Part shown: positions 25,901-36,400 of the stretch, piece after piece
Layout of the letters: each line of letters starts with the position of its first letter
How positions within the stretch are numbered: the stretch's first letter is position 1
NCBI GenBank assembly: GCA_002429115.1
Contig: DIYS01000133.1
Span: 1-39,690, forward strand
DNA length: 39,690 nt
Direction: 5' to 3'
DNA from: Saccharicrinis sp. UBA6048
Lineage (GTDB): Bacteria > Bacteroidota > Bacteroidia > Bacteroidales > Marinilabiliaceae
The notes under the pieces: model-generated
Told to the model about the DNA's origin: nothing
The model's input: the letters and a program-made list of their open reading frames with translations, nothing else
Databases searched by the model: none
Made by a program: the position numbers and the translations under genes

Positions 25901-27054
25901 ACAATCATGTGATCATTATCAAAGGCTCCGGTTATTGTAGCACCATCTTCCAGTATCAAATCGTTAGCACCAATATTAATACTACCTGACAACAAGTTTA
26001 GGTTTGAGGAGATTGTCATTGGATTACTAATATTTAGTATCCCGGGAAACTCAATACTCAATTGGTTAACCGTTGATGGCAATCCATTACCAGGCTCCTG
26101 AGCACCGGCTGCATTGTATATATAATTTGCTCCAGTATCGTAATTTCGATTATCTAATTGAACATTACCTGAAGCATTTCCAGCTGATGTAATACCATCC
26201 GAGCTCCCTACTCCTAGTGTAGTACCATTGTTTAAATTAAAAGTAGTAGTTCGATTGCTACGACTCTCTACAATTGTATTTGCCCCACAATATAGATTTG
26301 AGTTTACAGTTACATTAGCATATACCAACATTTGGCCTGTAAGTACTTTGTTAGCAGCTCCTTCAAAAATTACATTATTAAAATATTGAGAATCGATCGT
26401 CTGAGTTCCTGACGTTCCGTTAAAACGCACTGTACCATTTCTGACATAACTCCCATTAGTATCTCTTGTTAGACGTCCGCCACTTATACTTCCACCTATA
26501 TTCAGGTTTCCATTATCAGAAAAGTAAATAAAAGATCTTGTGGCACTTCCACGCATGGTTATATCTCCACTGACGTTAACGGTTCCAGTTCCTATACGAA
26601 GTTCCAGATCAGCACCATCACTGCCTGAATCAATCATATCAATCAATGCACAAGTTAACGTTCCATCATTAACGAGAAATCGTTGATCATTATCTCCCAA
26701 TGGCTGTGTAAAATAAATTCCTCTTGTAACAACTAATTCATAACCATTAAGATTTACCTGACTCCTACTATTATTATTGGCCATGAATCTGATTTCACCA
26801 ATGGAATTAGCTGGACTTAAATCTAAGGTCATTCTATGCCCAGTTCCAATGTACACGGCAGTAACACCTCCATTTTGCCCTGGATAGGTGCCGTTTGTGA
26901 CAAATGCAGCGCCATTCCAAACACCCCAATCTGAATCATCACTCCAATTTCCATTACGAAGTGAACCATAATCCCCAATATTTTGACTTAATACATTGCC
27001 TGCTATAAACAATAACAACAAGCTAATAATCCCCTTAGTAAAAAATCTATTCAT
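16906..27054 (-). CDS. Giant T9SS-exported beta-solenoid surface protein (3382 aa)
   Basis: The protein starts MNRFFTKGIISLLLLFIAG with a Sec signal peptide ending VLSQ (about residue 24). A TTG nine bases upstream is less likely. Most of it is short beta-helix repeats of the type xxNLTIN..NGVTL..DVTVNGTLTL rich in Asn, Gly, Ser and Thr. Four times, at about residues 400, 1330, 2290 and 2700, the solenoid is followed by a beta-sandwich-like stretch introduced by (F/Y)PxG, usually with YTP nearby. About 140-155 residues later comes a Trp-rich block such as SGDWNDPSIW, GPWNDAATW or TGNWFDTANW. The last 540 residues match those of the second giant protein. The end is a type A sorting domain: IALYTIEGRQLL, then LKSGIYIVKIVS and KVFVK. 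Export across the outer membrane by the type IX system is therefore well supported. Cysteines are scarce. An adhesin or matrix role is inferred; no enzyme motif was seen. Confidence 0.9.
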   Translation of the reverse strand: MNRFFTKGIISLLLLFIAGNVLSQNIGDYGSLRNGNWSDDSDWGVWNGAAFVTNGTYPGQNGGVTAVYIGTGHRMTLDLSPANSIGEIRFMANNNSRSQVNLNGYELVVTRGIYFTQPLGDNDQRFLVNDGTLTCALIDMIDSGSDGADLELRIGTGTVNVSGDITMRGSATRSFIYFSDNGNLNIGGSISGGRLTRDTNGSYVRNGTVRFNGTSGTQTIDSQYFNNVIFEGAANKVLTGQMLVYANVTVNSNLYCGANTIVESRSNRTTTFNLNNGTTLGVGSSDGITSAGNASGNVQLDNRNYDTGANYIYNAAGAQEPGNGLPSTVNQLSIEFPGILNISNPMTISSNLNLLSGSINIGANDLILEDGATITGAFDNDHMIVVDGATLTKQSSILSDFNMTYPLGTYNVTGDVYEYTPMVVSNLTGGITGTAELAVNLVNDNAPNANAIDLLRYWEVTETNFTSVNGDVTFTYMDGDIGGDEANYEFKYATSTAATSWSDPANASINTGTNVLSSTGTSTLQGVWSAQEPIVAWYTLKSGDWNDPSIWTNDPSGALPLVGNTYYPQAATDNVVIKSGREVTMNLNGVTCNYLTIEGELKLGTSSGHTFSKIFGDGRVYMEADNFPAGDATHFVTKNQGEGTIIYQGNAYSISNAHTFFDVEIELTNAGSQITLLADLTINNNLTLKTGNLRINDDTQTNVLNVAVTGNLDVQGNASLTVGQGNTRGGYAIGGTMPGVGQYHNIFHQLVVSGDLINRGTVRLTNEAAPRYNQFTSLGAVTLRMQGAANNSMSLYGTTDLYNLLIEKGVDKTYVLELYADNQNYFRLFGPNNVGRRESSPFSSSNPEVRKALWIHQGTLKLTGSIHIPSLSEGTSSGTSGGNGDYAIGEFGKMIIAGANVEVYSTAEAQSQIPGFETTAIGVVSGGSHSAMSLFGDFQIDDGVFNTRNSYGFVYWASANPLIEINGGTVTVSRLYQVGSGPVSFMQTGGLLSVTASHFDLSSEDAVFQMSGGEIEMRTGDFIIGSKEGNYSVTGGTLRFELNSDRTLNSTANLYNLIINKRSGSDRELILSLPLVALNDVTVNNGAFLNHQGRNVTIGRNFTIADGAYDHGYSTTNNTLTFNGTEDATFYIGHPTVDGYELPINNLTINKQAGKKLTLQSSPEKTATHLEAISSSAYFARIIQVKNDLRVESGILDQGDHAIRMYGPLFVGATGVCGIYEHGITHKDALVMIKDVESITTEAGAELGNIKMNPSTATKIFDLTSDVVIKRISYHHGRMNLGTYNLKVDYIHKGGKLTPYEVSDGRESDEMFIIDGNASDGGLSLLIHSIDTYAFPIGISGKYTPAELKVNSWANNGYVTIRPVQGELKTTDLSGGNLLDYYWRVDHSDFTTLPTVQYAFTYNDADDLANDEANFYPGKVLDENPYTRSYENNLGNVDTGNNIITFNDYRTTSGGSEVSDTRAGFTLENANYSAGVANRFTGAVRVFYTKYRNADAYQAKWDQNSSWTFGINASYDKHDSRQAEAGDIPGNGDVAVIGWIPWNDAGSLSGSYGLPHGVCVDSGDDITCAEIVFDQMTDDSGNPVPRAYRYNFQFRPAVCINGSGKLSAEMIRGEGMFWNRHSDPDMSTMDLGEFAVNDSSYVLYEFSDPGAGGVRDLNNTSDKLPNLLVASPGWGGYDRDIRFTKNIVTNGNLEILGDANVLLSNGVDGDLNIGRNLVMFSRGSSGGGAELAFQNSGTERTVTIAGDIRLENANNQIRVRSADGSALDHKLYVSGNITQTASGNGLDLWTSNTSDRVTLYLEGSDNMTFDVEAASAVPDLYRIIMNKGVDQSVTANFISDFNLNGLANGTSGSKALDLQNGTLVLNNSDIDINLTTGGESFNIPSTAAIVLQNGAMVNATGNSGIYLDGTLQVDNGTVNMAGGDNSIIYSASGNARLSIADGSITVGGQIRRGTITDVGILSFSQTGGVVRVGTNSASTSNRGVFEVLGTGSHFEHTGGTLSIENAQTSASVAALLLEPATSNVGASSTIQIGGASTGASQTIGVNSSVALSNLLVDNSSGNNPIAQQVVRSLTLNGGLQINTNTQFDAVGLDLFIGGDLTANGTFIPNGNSTYLNGSSTQTIYGDVNFHNLEKSGVQELVLDAGGVNLDIDNNLNFTGGTLTANANEVQVQRNVTFDGTQVITGGNGLILNGTIAQTLSGSGTFDVLTINNANGVDVPLGNQLSINTSLRLQSGVFNIDKNLLILNAGSTIEEVSPFSASNMIQTNISFTDNGVRKYFNTMPKTFIYPMGSGGKYTPVSIRIDSNTSPTGCITVKAADEYHPSVLDPTNVLDYHWILKSENITGFTGEIRMNYDPNDINVSGGNTINNYISARLLADGSGKWNKPFGTIDQANDELVYTYGTAITSAEISGDYTAGVDPAIPDQVPSYISIKDGPWNDAATWDTYPTAGEGVPAGGPRGAIVIVGTGTNVTVTADAISAYQTTINGTLSLGTTAAHRLGDVTGTGTLSAESGVMPAGVYDSFVSASGGTLEYAGNTDYSVLGDLTSVNNLSFTGTSQRRLPNHNLTILGNLNLNGASLINDNDKDIILKKDLTFDGGTFDSGDNGAKVIFSGSSIQTIDGSSSFTGANGIDHFKIDNANGVTVKIDVDIDNYLNLANGIIFNTGNNLVVKSNLASAIIGGGASSYIQGPLTKLINNGDSFTFPIGDADRLGDVQITNTQTIGADYWSAEYFNNSPANESKDPTSVAGDVQFVSQNEYWRIQGPAGSQSKVTLRWDALSGVTPDANFRVVDWRNTSDWNEVAISTPVGNNTAGTVQTASLNAFNHFAGEGNYYTFGSINIPAYTWMGGSTTGNWFDTANWSGGTLPAAGTNIVLNNTGLAPFVPDDARVAQVNDLTINHTSGLTVQPGGQLTVNGNLQTNGRLYIENTNGKPSSVITHGTVTGDVSIKWTFDNLQWWLIGHAIPNPVMASYDALLPGNDYAIYDYQDPASMTRISKTAFDFSAESEIRGYIVKVKNAGAQVTHVGALNTNAVYSKNLQTAWQVIANPYNAYYKLPKENRSGADFENTSGTAYVTVSTSNDDKTFETFNTITGIASPETFTNGIIAPSQAFYLETETGKDGQPVYMRAAHCVHDVNKVELKSTPNKETDVLRVKLSNQKLTDEAVVALRDNGTSGYSRLDSKQRFQSSNAYSYIYSVAEETPLVINVLPFGKSQFEVELGMRPKAGKHTMKISGLNTLSEEYVITLEDKNKPEQENVVMDANTTYEFEVDEAVAESEEPVDSRFVLHFSKVDVSTDIDDLKDKDVKDNDSDISVRIQNNSTLVANCNWKEEKQIALYTIEGRQLLREQFIGDSYQKIINLKSGIYIVKIVSKNNSYEQKVFVK

Positions 27055-27187
27055 CTCTTTCAATTTTTTAACTATATAGGCCTAATACATTTCGCATTAA
27101 ACCTTGATAATCAGATGTGCGATACAACTATAATTAGTCCCCTCGAATCATTAAATATTCGAACAATAATTATTAAGATTCCGGCCA

Positions 27188-27195
27188 CAAAAATA
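27188..27195 (-). promoter_or_regulatory. Possible -7 box of the first giant gene
   Basis: On the minus strand, this is TATTTTTG, a perfect TAnnTTTG match about 130 bases before ATG 27054. No -33 element is found at the normal spacing. Upstream of it (27231-27254) is a small inverted repeat, GGTTGAT-n10-ATCAACC. The rest of the 373-base gap holds the second giant gene's terminator and nothing else that I recognise. Confidence 0.35.
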
Positions 27196-27230
27196 TAATT
27201 AATCTGGATTTTAAGAGCTGACAAATAGGT

Positions 27231-27254
27231 GGTTGATCACACCACACATCAACC
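27231..27254. repeat. Inverted repeat upstream of the first giant gene
   Basis: GGTTGAT (27231-27237) and ATCAACC (27248-27254) are perfect inverse copies, 10 bases apart, about 40 bases upstream of the possible -7 box read on the minus strand. The position would suit an operator, but the arms are short and no second copy was found. Confidence 0.25.
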
Positions 27255-27372
27255 CAGATCATATATCACTCTGAATATGTGCATATTACACCACAAAACT
27301 CATGTAAGGGCTTCAATATTATTTGACTAACAGTGATATTTTATAGACTAACGATACATACATACAAGTGGT

Positions 27373-27419
27373 AAAAAACAAGTAGGGCAGAAATTTTAAC
27401 TTCCTCCCTCCTTGTTTTT
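27373..27419 (-). terminator. Terminator of the second giant gene
   Basis: On the minus strand, AAAACAAG-n-AGGG pairs with CCCT-n-CTTGTTTT across an 18-nt loop, ending in T6. It begins nine bases after the gene's stop and separates the two giant genes, which therefore probably form separate transcription units. Confidence 0.7.
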
Positions 27420-27427
27420 CTCATTTA

Positions 27428-30400
27428 CTACTTAACGAGTGTTTTATGCTCATATGTGCGAGAATCACCGAGTATTTTTACCAGATATAGCCCTGGTTTA
27501 ATCGTCAGATGTTTATTAAATGTACCACCTTCAAACTTATTAAAAGAGATTTGCCTTCCGCTTAAGCTATATATTCCAACAGATTTCTCTTCCTCCCAAT
27601 TACAAACTATCTGTAGCTTATTGGTGTCGTCAATAAAGATTTTAACCTCATCCTTCTCTTTATGATCTAAACCTGTGGCAACATCTGTTTTAGTAAAATG
27701 CAATTCAAATCTATTGTCAAATGTACCGGCTTCAGTAGTAAATCGATACCTGATAGTATTATCTATCACTGTTTTGACATCTAACAACTTATCTTCGAGC
27801 TCAATTTGATACTTATCGATTAATTGATCTAATCCTTCAATATAGAATTCATGCTCTCCTTCCTGTGCCTTAATTCCTATGTCTACAGAGTGTCCATCAA
27901 TGCTATTTGGTAACACATTAATTACTGAATTAACATCATCCACAATCGAATAGATGTAAGAGATTTTATTACCTGATTGCATCTTTTGCTCTGAATCGGA
28001 TCGATTATGCTCAAATGCTCCATCCGGGCGTAAGGCAATGACAGCTTCATCTGTTAATAATCCATTAAACAACTTCAATCGCATCACATTTGCATCTTTA
28101 TTCGTTACAACTGATTTCAACGACACTTTTGCCGCGTCATGAAGTCTGTTCGTTGCACGCATATAGACATCACCTGCACTGGCAGTTTTTACATAAAAGG
28201 CCTGCGATGGTGCTATGATGCCATTAAAAGTTTCAGGCGACCCGATACCGGTTAGTGTATTAAATGTATCAAATGTTTTATCATCATTGCTTGTTGATAC
28301 GGTTACATACACAGAACCTGTTGTATGTTCAAAATCGGCCCCTGCACCTGTTTGTTTTGGTAATTGATAATACGAAGGATACGGATTAGCAATAACCTGC
28401 CACTCTGTTAATAATGCTTTGTTATAAACGGCACTCGCATTCAAGGTGCCTGTATGAGTTATTTTAGCTCCTGTATTTTTTACTTTAAAAATGTATCCTC
28501 TTAACGGACCTTCGGAAGTGAAGTCATAGGCCGTTTTAGAGATTCTAACCATATTGGCCGGATCCTGGTAGTCATACATTGCATAATCATTGCCAGGAAG
28601 AATGACATCGTAACTCGTCATCAACGGATTAGAAATCGCATGGCCGATAAACCACCATCGTAAATTATCGTTTGTCCATTCAACCGTGACATTGCCGTTG
28701 ACATTTCCATTACTGATATAAGATGCCGGACTGACATTGGTGTTCTGAATAATAAATCCATCGGCTGTATTTATATCACCATTGGTCGTTAATTGTCCTC
28801 CCGCTTCCAGTGTAAGCGTACCACCACTTGTGATATCGAAACCATGCACTTCAACGGTATTTGAATTATCGATAACAACTGTTCCGGTAGCCGGAATAGT
28901 AACCGTTGATCCGGCATCCGGCATTACATCGTTATACCAGTTACGCGCATCAAACCAATCGTTACTAACATCGCCCTCCCAGGTATAAAGGTTGACAAAT
29001 GGCCAGCGTAACAATCCTGATGATGGAGATGGTGTTGCTTCATCATCTTTCTCAAACAGGTAATTACCCAGTGCTCCTGACGCATCCTCAAACTCAAATA
29101 CTGTAGTTCCGGATGTACGGGTAACACAGTATGCCGGCCCTGCATTAAATGTTAGATTGCTCAATGTTTCTGTGGCACCCATTTCATGCAAGAGGGTCAT
29201 ATAAGTCCCACCTGCTGCACCATTAGAAAAGATTCCATCAGATAAGTTATTGGTGGCGTCAATAATTGCTCCTGCATGCATGTATAAACCATCGGCATCT
29301 ACATAATCCACTTGATAATACTGTGCTTTAATTGAACCTCCTGAGGAGATATCAAAAGAATATCGACCAGCTGAAGAACTTGTTAATGTAGCCCTGTTAG
29401 CATCATCTGTTCCCAATAGTTCAATTTCTCCACCTGTATTCACAATCAGGCTGGCGTTATTCGCCATATCAAGAGTGGCTCCTTCATTAATTAAAAGAGT
29501 TCCGTAGATATTAACTTCGTCTGTGCCGCTACCATCACCAATCGATAAGGTATTAGTTCCTACATAGATTGTTCCGGCCTGAACATTGGTCACTTCATTG
29601 GCCGTCAAATCTGAAGTTAAGGTGTAGGTTACTCCAGGTGCATTAATGTCAAGATTATAAAACGCCGAACTACCCGCTTGAATCTGTTTAGAACCACTGC
29701 TTGCTGAGAAAATTACTTTTCGTTGTTGTGCATTCAGGGTACCATTGTTAATCCAATCGCCATTAACGGTCAATGTGTAATTTGATGAAGACAAATCAAA
29801 GGTTGATCCGGCATTAATAATCACATCATCATTAATAGTTGTTGTGCTGCCCAATTGATATTGCGCTGTTCCACCAATTGTCAGGCTTTGGAAGCTCGTT
29901 CCACGGTTATTGATAATTTTCGCACCGCCCACTCCATCAAAAGTGACATTACCATTTAGCAATACAACACCTGTGGTTCCCCGTGTCCAGTTGCCTTCAA
30001 CAGTAATATTGTCATTTGATGAAATACTTCGTAAAGTACCATCAATTTGCATATCGCCATTCACATCCAAGTCAACTCCAATTGCATCGGCTGTATTTAT
30101 GCGAATTTCTGAACCCGAGTTAATAATCAGATTGCCCGTTTGCTGACCTGATACCGATAAAATTGGTTGATTAGTTGCATTGGCAATAATGACATTATTA
30201 GCCGCCGTTGGTACAATAGGTCCACCTGAACTGGCTGTCCAGTTATTTGCAGTATTCCAATCGGTACTCACCGATCCATTCCAGGTTAATTGAACAGGAC
30301 CTGTCCAGTTGATCAGGTTACCCGGATCATTATCGTATGTTTCACCAGCAAATACGCCTGATGAATTATAGAATTCCAAGGTTCCTGATGCTGCTGTATA

Positions 30401-33400
30401 TTTGGCAACATTCGAAGCACTTCCTCCCGGATTATTAGGGAACGATACATTTTCAATACGATTGCCTCCTCCATCGGTAAAGCTTTGCGTATTCTCAACT
30501 CGGAATAACTGACCTGAATTTGTACCATTGGAGAACGTTCCGTTACTAAAATGATTCGTTGCATCAATGGTCGATGTTGGCAATAAATATATACCAGTGT
30601 TCGACATATATTCAAACAGATAATACTCGGCAGCGATCTCACCCTCAACAGAAAATGCATATCTGCCTCCTGAAGTGTTATGCGAGACTGTCGCTATCGA
30701 TGAAGCATTACCAACCACTTCGATTCGTCCTGTATTACTAACATTCAGCGAAGATCCATTACCTAAACCCAGTACACCTCCAGGACCTACAATGTATGTT
30801 CCATCAATGTTGATAACATCACTCGCTCCATTACCCATGTTAACTGTGTTTCCGTTACCATTAACTGTTCCGGCCTGTAAGTTGAAACTACCAGTCATGT
30901 TAAATTGGTCAAGAATTGTATAGGTAGCTCCACTGTTAATGGTCATATGCTGCAAGGATGATCCGTTTAATGAGATATTAGCCGTACCACTTGCTTTGTT
31001 CAGGTAATACGTACCCGTATTGTTTGTGAACTGCCCACTGGCATTAGCAAGCATATCTCCTCCAACATACACCGTTCTGCCCTCAGCATCAAATGTACCT
31101 GATGTCACAGTCAAAGCATTCTGAACAACGAAATCATTAGCCATGTTGTTAGTAAGCTGTACATTGCCTTGCGACGATGCTGTTAAATCATAGAATGTAT
31201 TTGTATTAGCCCCTCCTATATATATTAACTGGTTGGATGATCCATTAAACACCACTTCTCCATTACGACAAATGAAATGCCCAGGTGTCGCGCTGTTGTT
31301 ATACCAACTTCCACCGACTGAAAGTTGATAATCGGCTCCCACATCAAGTGTTGTTGAATAAACGTATAAGTTACCCTTAACCTCAGTATTGCCTCCAAGA
31401 GTTTTAGTGTTCGTATTATTCAGGCGAAGGTGTCCATAACTCACACCCGCAATTGTTTGGTCTGATGAACCATCATAATAGGTATTTGAACTTGCATCTA
31501 TATTATAATTGGCAAATGATTTCGGGAAATTATCCGTTCCATAAATGTATGTTCGAACGGCATTTTCAACAATGAAATCACCTGTTCCATCACTTGTAAT
31601 GGTATTCGTTCCTAAATTAGCTCTGTCTATTCCATTTTTAAAGGTGACATCACCGGTTACATTCACATCTTCTCTAAGATAAAATACCTCGCCAGTACAG
31701 TCGACAACCAGATTGTTAAAACTTGCTGCATACAAGTTCTGATCAGACGATGTACGGTTAAAGGTGATGGTTCCACTTCCTGAGTAAGTTCCATCTCCAT
31801 ACCAGTTAACTCCGTTAAACGTATGGCTTTCGCCACCATCATTGAAAGTACCTGAAGCCGTCAGGTTCATATCGCCTTTGAAGTCTATGCTACTACCTGC
31901 CTGAGCAATTAATGACGAATTAATGGTGGTATTGCTATTCACCACATTGGTACCATTAAATAATTTATTATTGCTACCTGATACTTCAAGCTCATCAAAT
32001 ACTGCATCTGCTATTACCTGATCGGCGGTTGCTGATAATGCAATCACACCATTAGCAGCTGCTGTATTGAAGCTACCACCTGTAATCTGATAATTACCTT
32101 TGAAATCAAATCGGTAGTTATTGGTTGATGGTGAAACTGTTCCATTTTCAATTAACACATTCCCTTCTACAGTCAGGCTGGATGCCGCAATATCAAATAC
32201 TGTTAATGCATTATTGAATGCAATATTATTAAACTCCGAATCGCCTGGTGCGATGGATACCGAACCGTTTCCTGAAACAAAATTAACGGTAGCTCCACCA
32301 TGTGTATAGTTACCATGCGTGCCAATCAGCCAATCACCTCCAACGTTAATGTCTGAACCTCTTGCATTGACATATAATAATCCGTCAGAAACAGACACAT
32401 CAGAATAAGTTGTCAGATCATAATCGTTCTCCATCCTTAAGCGTCCATCAGTAATCACCAGGCTTTTACACTCCGCATTATCATTCAGAATAAATGGATT
32501 GTTACCAGTTGTGGCACTTACATCAGGTATGATGGCATCAATTGTCGCACTTGGAACACCATTATCCCAGTTGCCATCCACATGCCAGTCAACATCAACG
32601 GCTCCTGTCCAGTAAGTCTCAGTTATAGCCGGCCACCTTAGTTTACCATTGGTATCAGAAGCTGCCAGTTCATCTTCCTCAAAGCGGTAACTTCCTATTG
32701 ATCCACTCACATTATCAAATGTAATTGGATTTCCAACAGTAGCATTAATGCGTTGAACATTATAATGACGCCCTTGCAAAGGCACACCAGCATTATAATT
32801 AAATGCAATATTTGAAATATTACCTCCGGCATAATCAGCTTCCAATATTAAATATCGGGCATCCTGAACATTACGCATGCCCAACCAGGTTCCGTCAGAG
32901 AAATTATTAACCGGATCAAGCGTTGATCCTAATTCCATATTTATACCTGCATCAGCAACATACTCAATCAGGTAATAACGTGCTGCCAATGTAGCACCCG
33001 ATCGAACGTTAATCAACGTTTTATTGCGGTTGCTGGCCGTTGTCACACTTGATAATGTAGCAACATTGGATGCATTACCACCAATAATATTGAACTGAGC
33101 ACCATTTTCGATATTGATGGTCGATTGCGACTGGTTATTAACAAATAAAGTCGCGCCTTCATCAATTGTAAGTGTACCGTTAACAGTGTGTACTCTCTGA
33201 GCTGCTCCATCTCTACCCAGATAAAGCTCCTTTCCATTAATATCCAGTTCAGCGTCAACACCAACTGTCATCACATTTGTAAATCTTGTGTCTGCACTTA
33301 ACAACTGATATCGAACTGCACCAGTTGGTGCAAATTCAACATCGTAGAAATTACTTCCACCACTTGTAATGTTGGTTGTAGATAAACTTCCATCAAATGT

Positions 33401-36400
33401 TACGGTTGAAGAATTATCGATGAATGTTCCGTGATTCGTCCAATTGCGTTTGATATAAATATCATAATCGGTACTGTTCGATCGAGTATTTAATGTTGTA
33501 CCTGCATTGATTAACAAATTGCCATTAATCGTCCAGTCGGAATACAAATATTTAGATCCAGTGCCAGAACATGTAACATCATAAATTGAAAATGCTGGTG
33601 TATTTATATTTTGACTACCGCCGTCAAATTCAATATTAGCACTTATACTTGTTAATGTACCACCTGCGGTATTTGTAATACTGCCACTAATTGCATAAGA
33701 CAATGCTCCCAGATCAACGGTACCGTCATTAATGGTAACAAAACCATTAATATCCGCTCCATTGGTAATAAATGTTTTAACAGATGAATTGCTAAAATAT
33801 AGATTTCTGAAGTAGTTATTTACATCTGTCGGGCCTGCGTAAATGGTCTGATCAGATGTTCCTGAAAATGTTAGTGAGCCATTGGTTTGATTGAAGATTC
33901 CATTGTTATTCCAATTGGCACCATTAAAGGTGATGTTCCGGTTTGATGTTGCTGTTAAACCAGCTGCAACTATGAAATCACCATCTATCGTAATCACGTC
34001 ATTTCCATCACCAATTGTTTTCACACCCGTTCCCTGCATATCCAGAGCAGGTGTTACAACTGTATTGTCAATATCGTCATTGATGCGTTGATCACGCAAA
34101 CCGTTTAGTACAATTTTACGGCTATTTGATGATGGCGTATATCGTGTTAGGTATACATTAGCACCTCCCACATAAGTATCTTTACCTCCATCGTAGTAGG
34201 TCGATTGCTCAATATCCCAATCGCCACGAACCGTTAAATCATTAACACCATCTGACGTCACATCTTTTGTTCCTCTAAAACTCAGGAAGCCATAACTAAT
34301 GCCTGTATAAAGTGTTTGCGGCACCGAATTAGGACTGTATAAAAAGAAATTACTGTTTTCATTAAAAGCATAGGTTCCAAAACCTTCCGGGTAAGCTAAT
34401 CCACCATTGACAGGATCATACACTGCATTCGGACGTGCACAGAGCGTGCGAGCTGCCGTTTCCATTGTAAAGGTTCCGGTAGCTTCACCTGTCAGCAAAA
34501 AGAATTGATTACGATCATTACTTCGATACAACTCCAGGTCCACATTCGACTTAACTGTAAGATCGCCCGTAATGTGCATGTTGCCAAACAGTGCTTTATC
34601 GCCTGAACCACTTAACATTAGATTGTTAAACGAAGGAACATCACCATCAATATTCCAATCTCCTCCGATGTGCTCCATGGTAGATGTACCAGTACCCCAG
34701 TTGAAACCACTATTAGGTGATACGGATAAACCTCCTGTAAGAACAATATTGGCATCATTCGCCGCCATATCCAAAGTAGCCTCACGCAAGTTACCATCAA
34801 TATATAAGTTACCTTTGACATCCAGATTTCCAAGAGCTGTTTTTGTTGATGAAATACCATCTGATAAACTACGTAATCGTAAATTAAAGTAGCTCGTTGA
34901 ATAGATATCCTGAGGACCATCTGAATAATATCGTACTTCACCAGCTGTGGCAATATTCAAGGTCTCAAATCCCGTTGGGAAGTTAGAAGCACCTTCAATT
35001 TGCAATGCAGCATTATTAGTCAACTCGTTGGCTCCGCCAACACCAGTTAATACAAATGTTCTCAGATTAACTGATCCGCTTCCACTATTAATCGTGACGT
35101 TACCATTAACATTAACATCTGCGTAAAATGTTTTTGTCGAACTATTGTAAAAAGTAATGTTATTAAACGTAGTAGATGATGAGCCATTATCAATTTGCTG
35201 ATTGCCTCCTGTTCTGTCAAATATCACAGCCCCCAGACCGCTTTGTGAGTATGTTCCGCCGTTATTCGTCCAATTACCTCTTACGTACAGGTTATTATCC
35301 TGTGCATCAAGCGTTGTACCAGTATTAAGTACTAGAGCATTTTCAATGGCTATATTTGAGTTCAATGTTTTTGTTCCGGTTCCTGCTACGTTGACATTAT
35401 AGAATGTTCCGTTTGTAATTGCCTGAACATTTCCATCAAAAGTCACATCGGCGGTTGAAGGAATAAACACACCTCCTGTAGCCTGATCGAGCAACCAGTT
35501 ACCACCTACATTAAGATCATTATTTGGCGATACCAAATCCAGCGTACCATCGGTGATGGTCAAATTATTGCTCACCTCCATTGGAGCATCCAAAGTATAG
35601 GTGGATGTAGGCGCATTAATTGTCAGATTGTAAAACTCCTTACCAGCACCAACGCCACCGGTTGCTATAATATAATTACCACCAGCGGCATCAAATGTGA
35701 CGGTTGAATTACCATGGTTAAACGTTCCCAGATTTGTCCAGTTTTGCCCAACATTAATCAACGCAGTATTATCAGCCTGCGACAAGGTTGTATTGGCTGC
35801 CATGCTGATATGTTCATCAACATCTAATAAACGACCACTACCAACAGTCACAGAAATCGGATTTCCACCCTGAGTATCAATATTTAACCTGCGGCAATTT
35901 GCATTCACAGTAGAGATATTAACATTGTAAGTTGCTGCCAATTGATCGTGATTTAGATAAACAATATTAGCAGCTCCCGGTATGGTATTTCCATCCCAGT
36001 TAATGGCATCGTTCCAACTGACGCCATCGCCTCCTCCATCCCAGAAGAAACCAGATGGGAACGTCCAGTCAACCTGATTGTCAACATCATTTTCGAAAAC
36101 TTCACCTGCCTGACCACCTGAAGCATCCTGAATGTTGATAACTCCGGCATGCCCTGTTGGACGATAAACATTGTTTTGAGCACCCGAATTGAAAATCAAA
36201 TCAGAGACTGAAAAATCTGCAAAGTCAATATCCAAAGTCAGATACGGATCAGAAGTATACCCATTTGTAAAGGTACCGCTACTCAGGTTATTGACTGCAT
36301 CAAGGCTTGAAGCACCTGCAATGTTGATAATACCTTTTTGAATTTGATAATGCAAGGCATGTAAAACACCTCCATTGGCATTGATCCTGAATAAACGATT

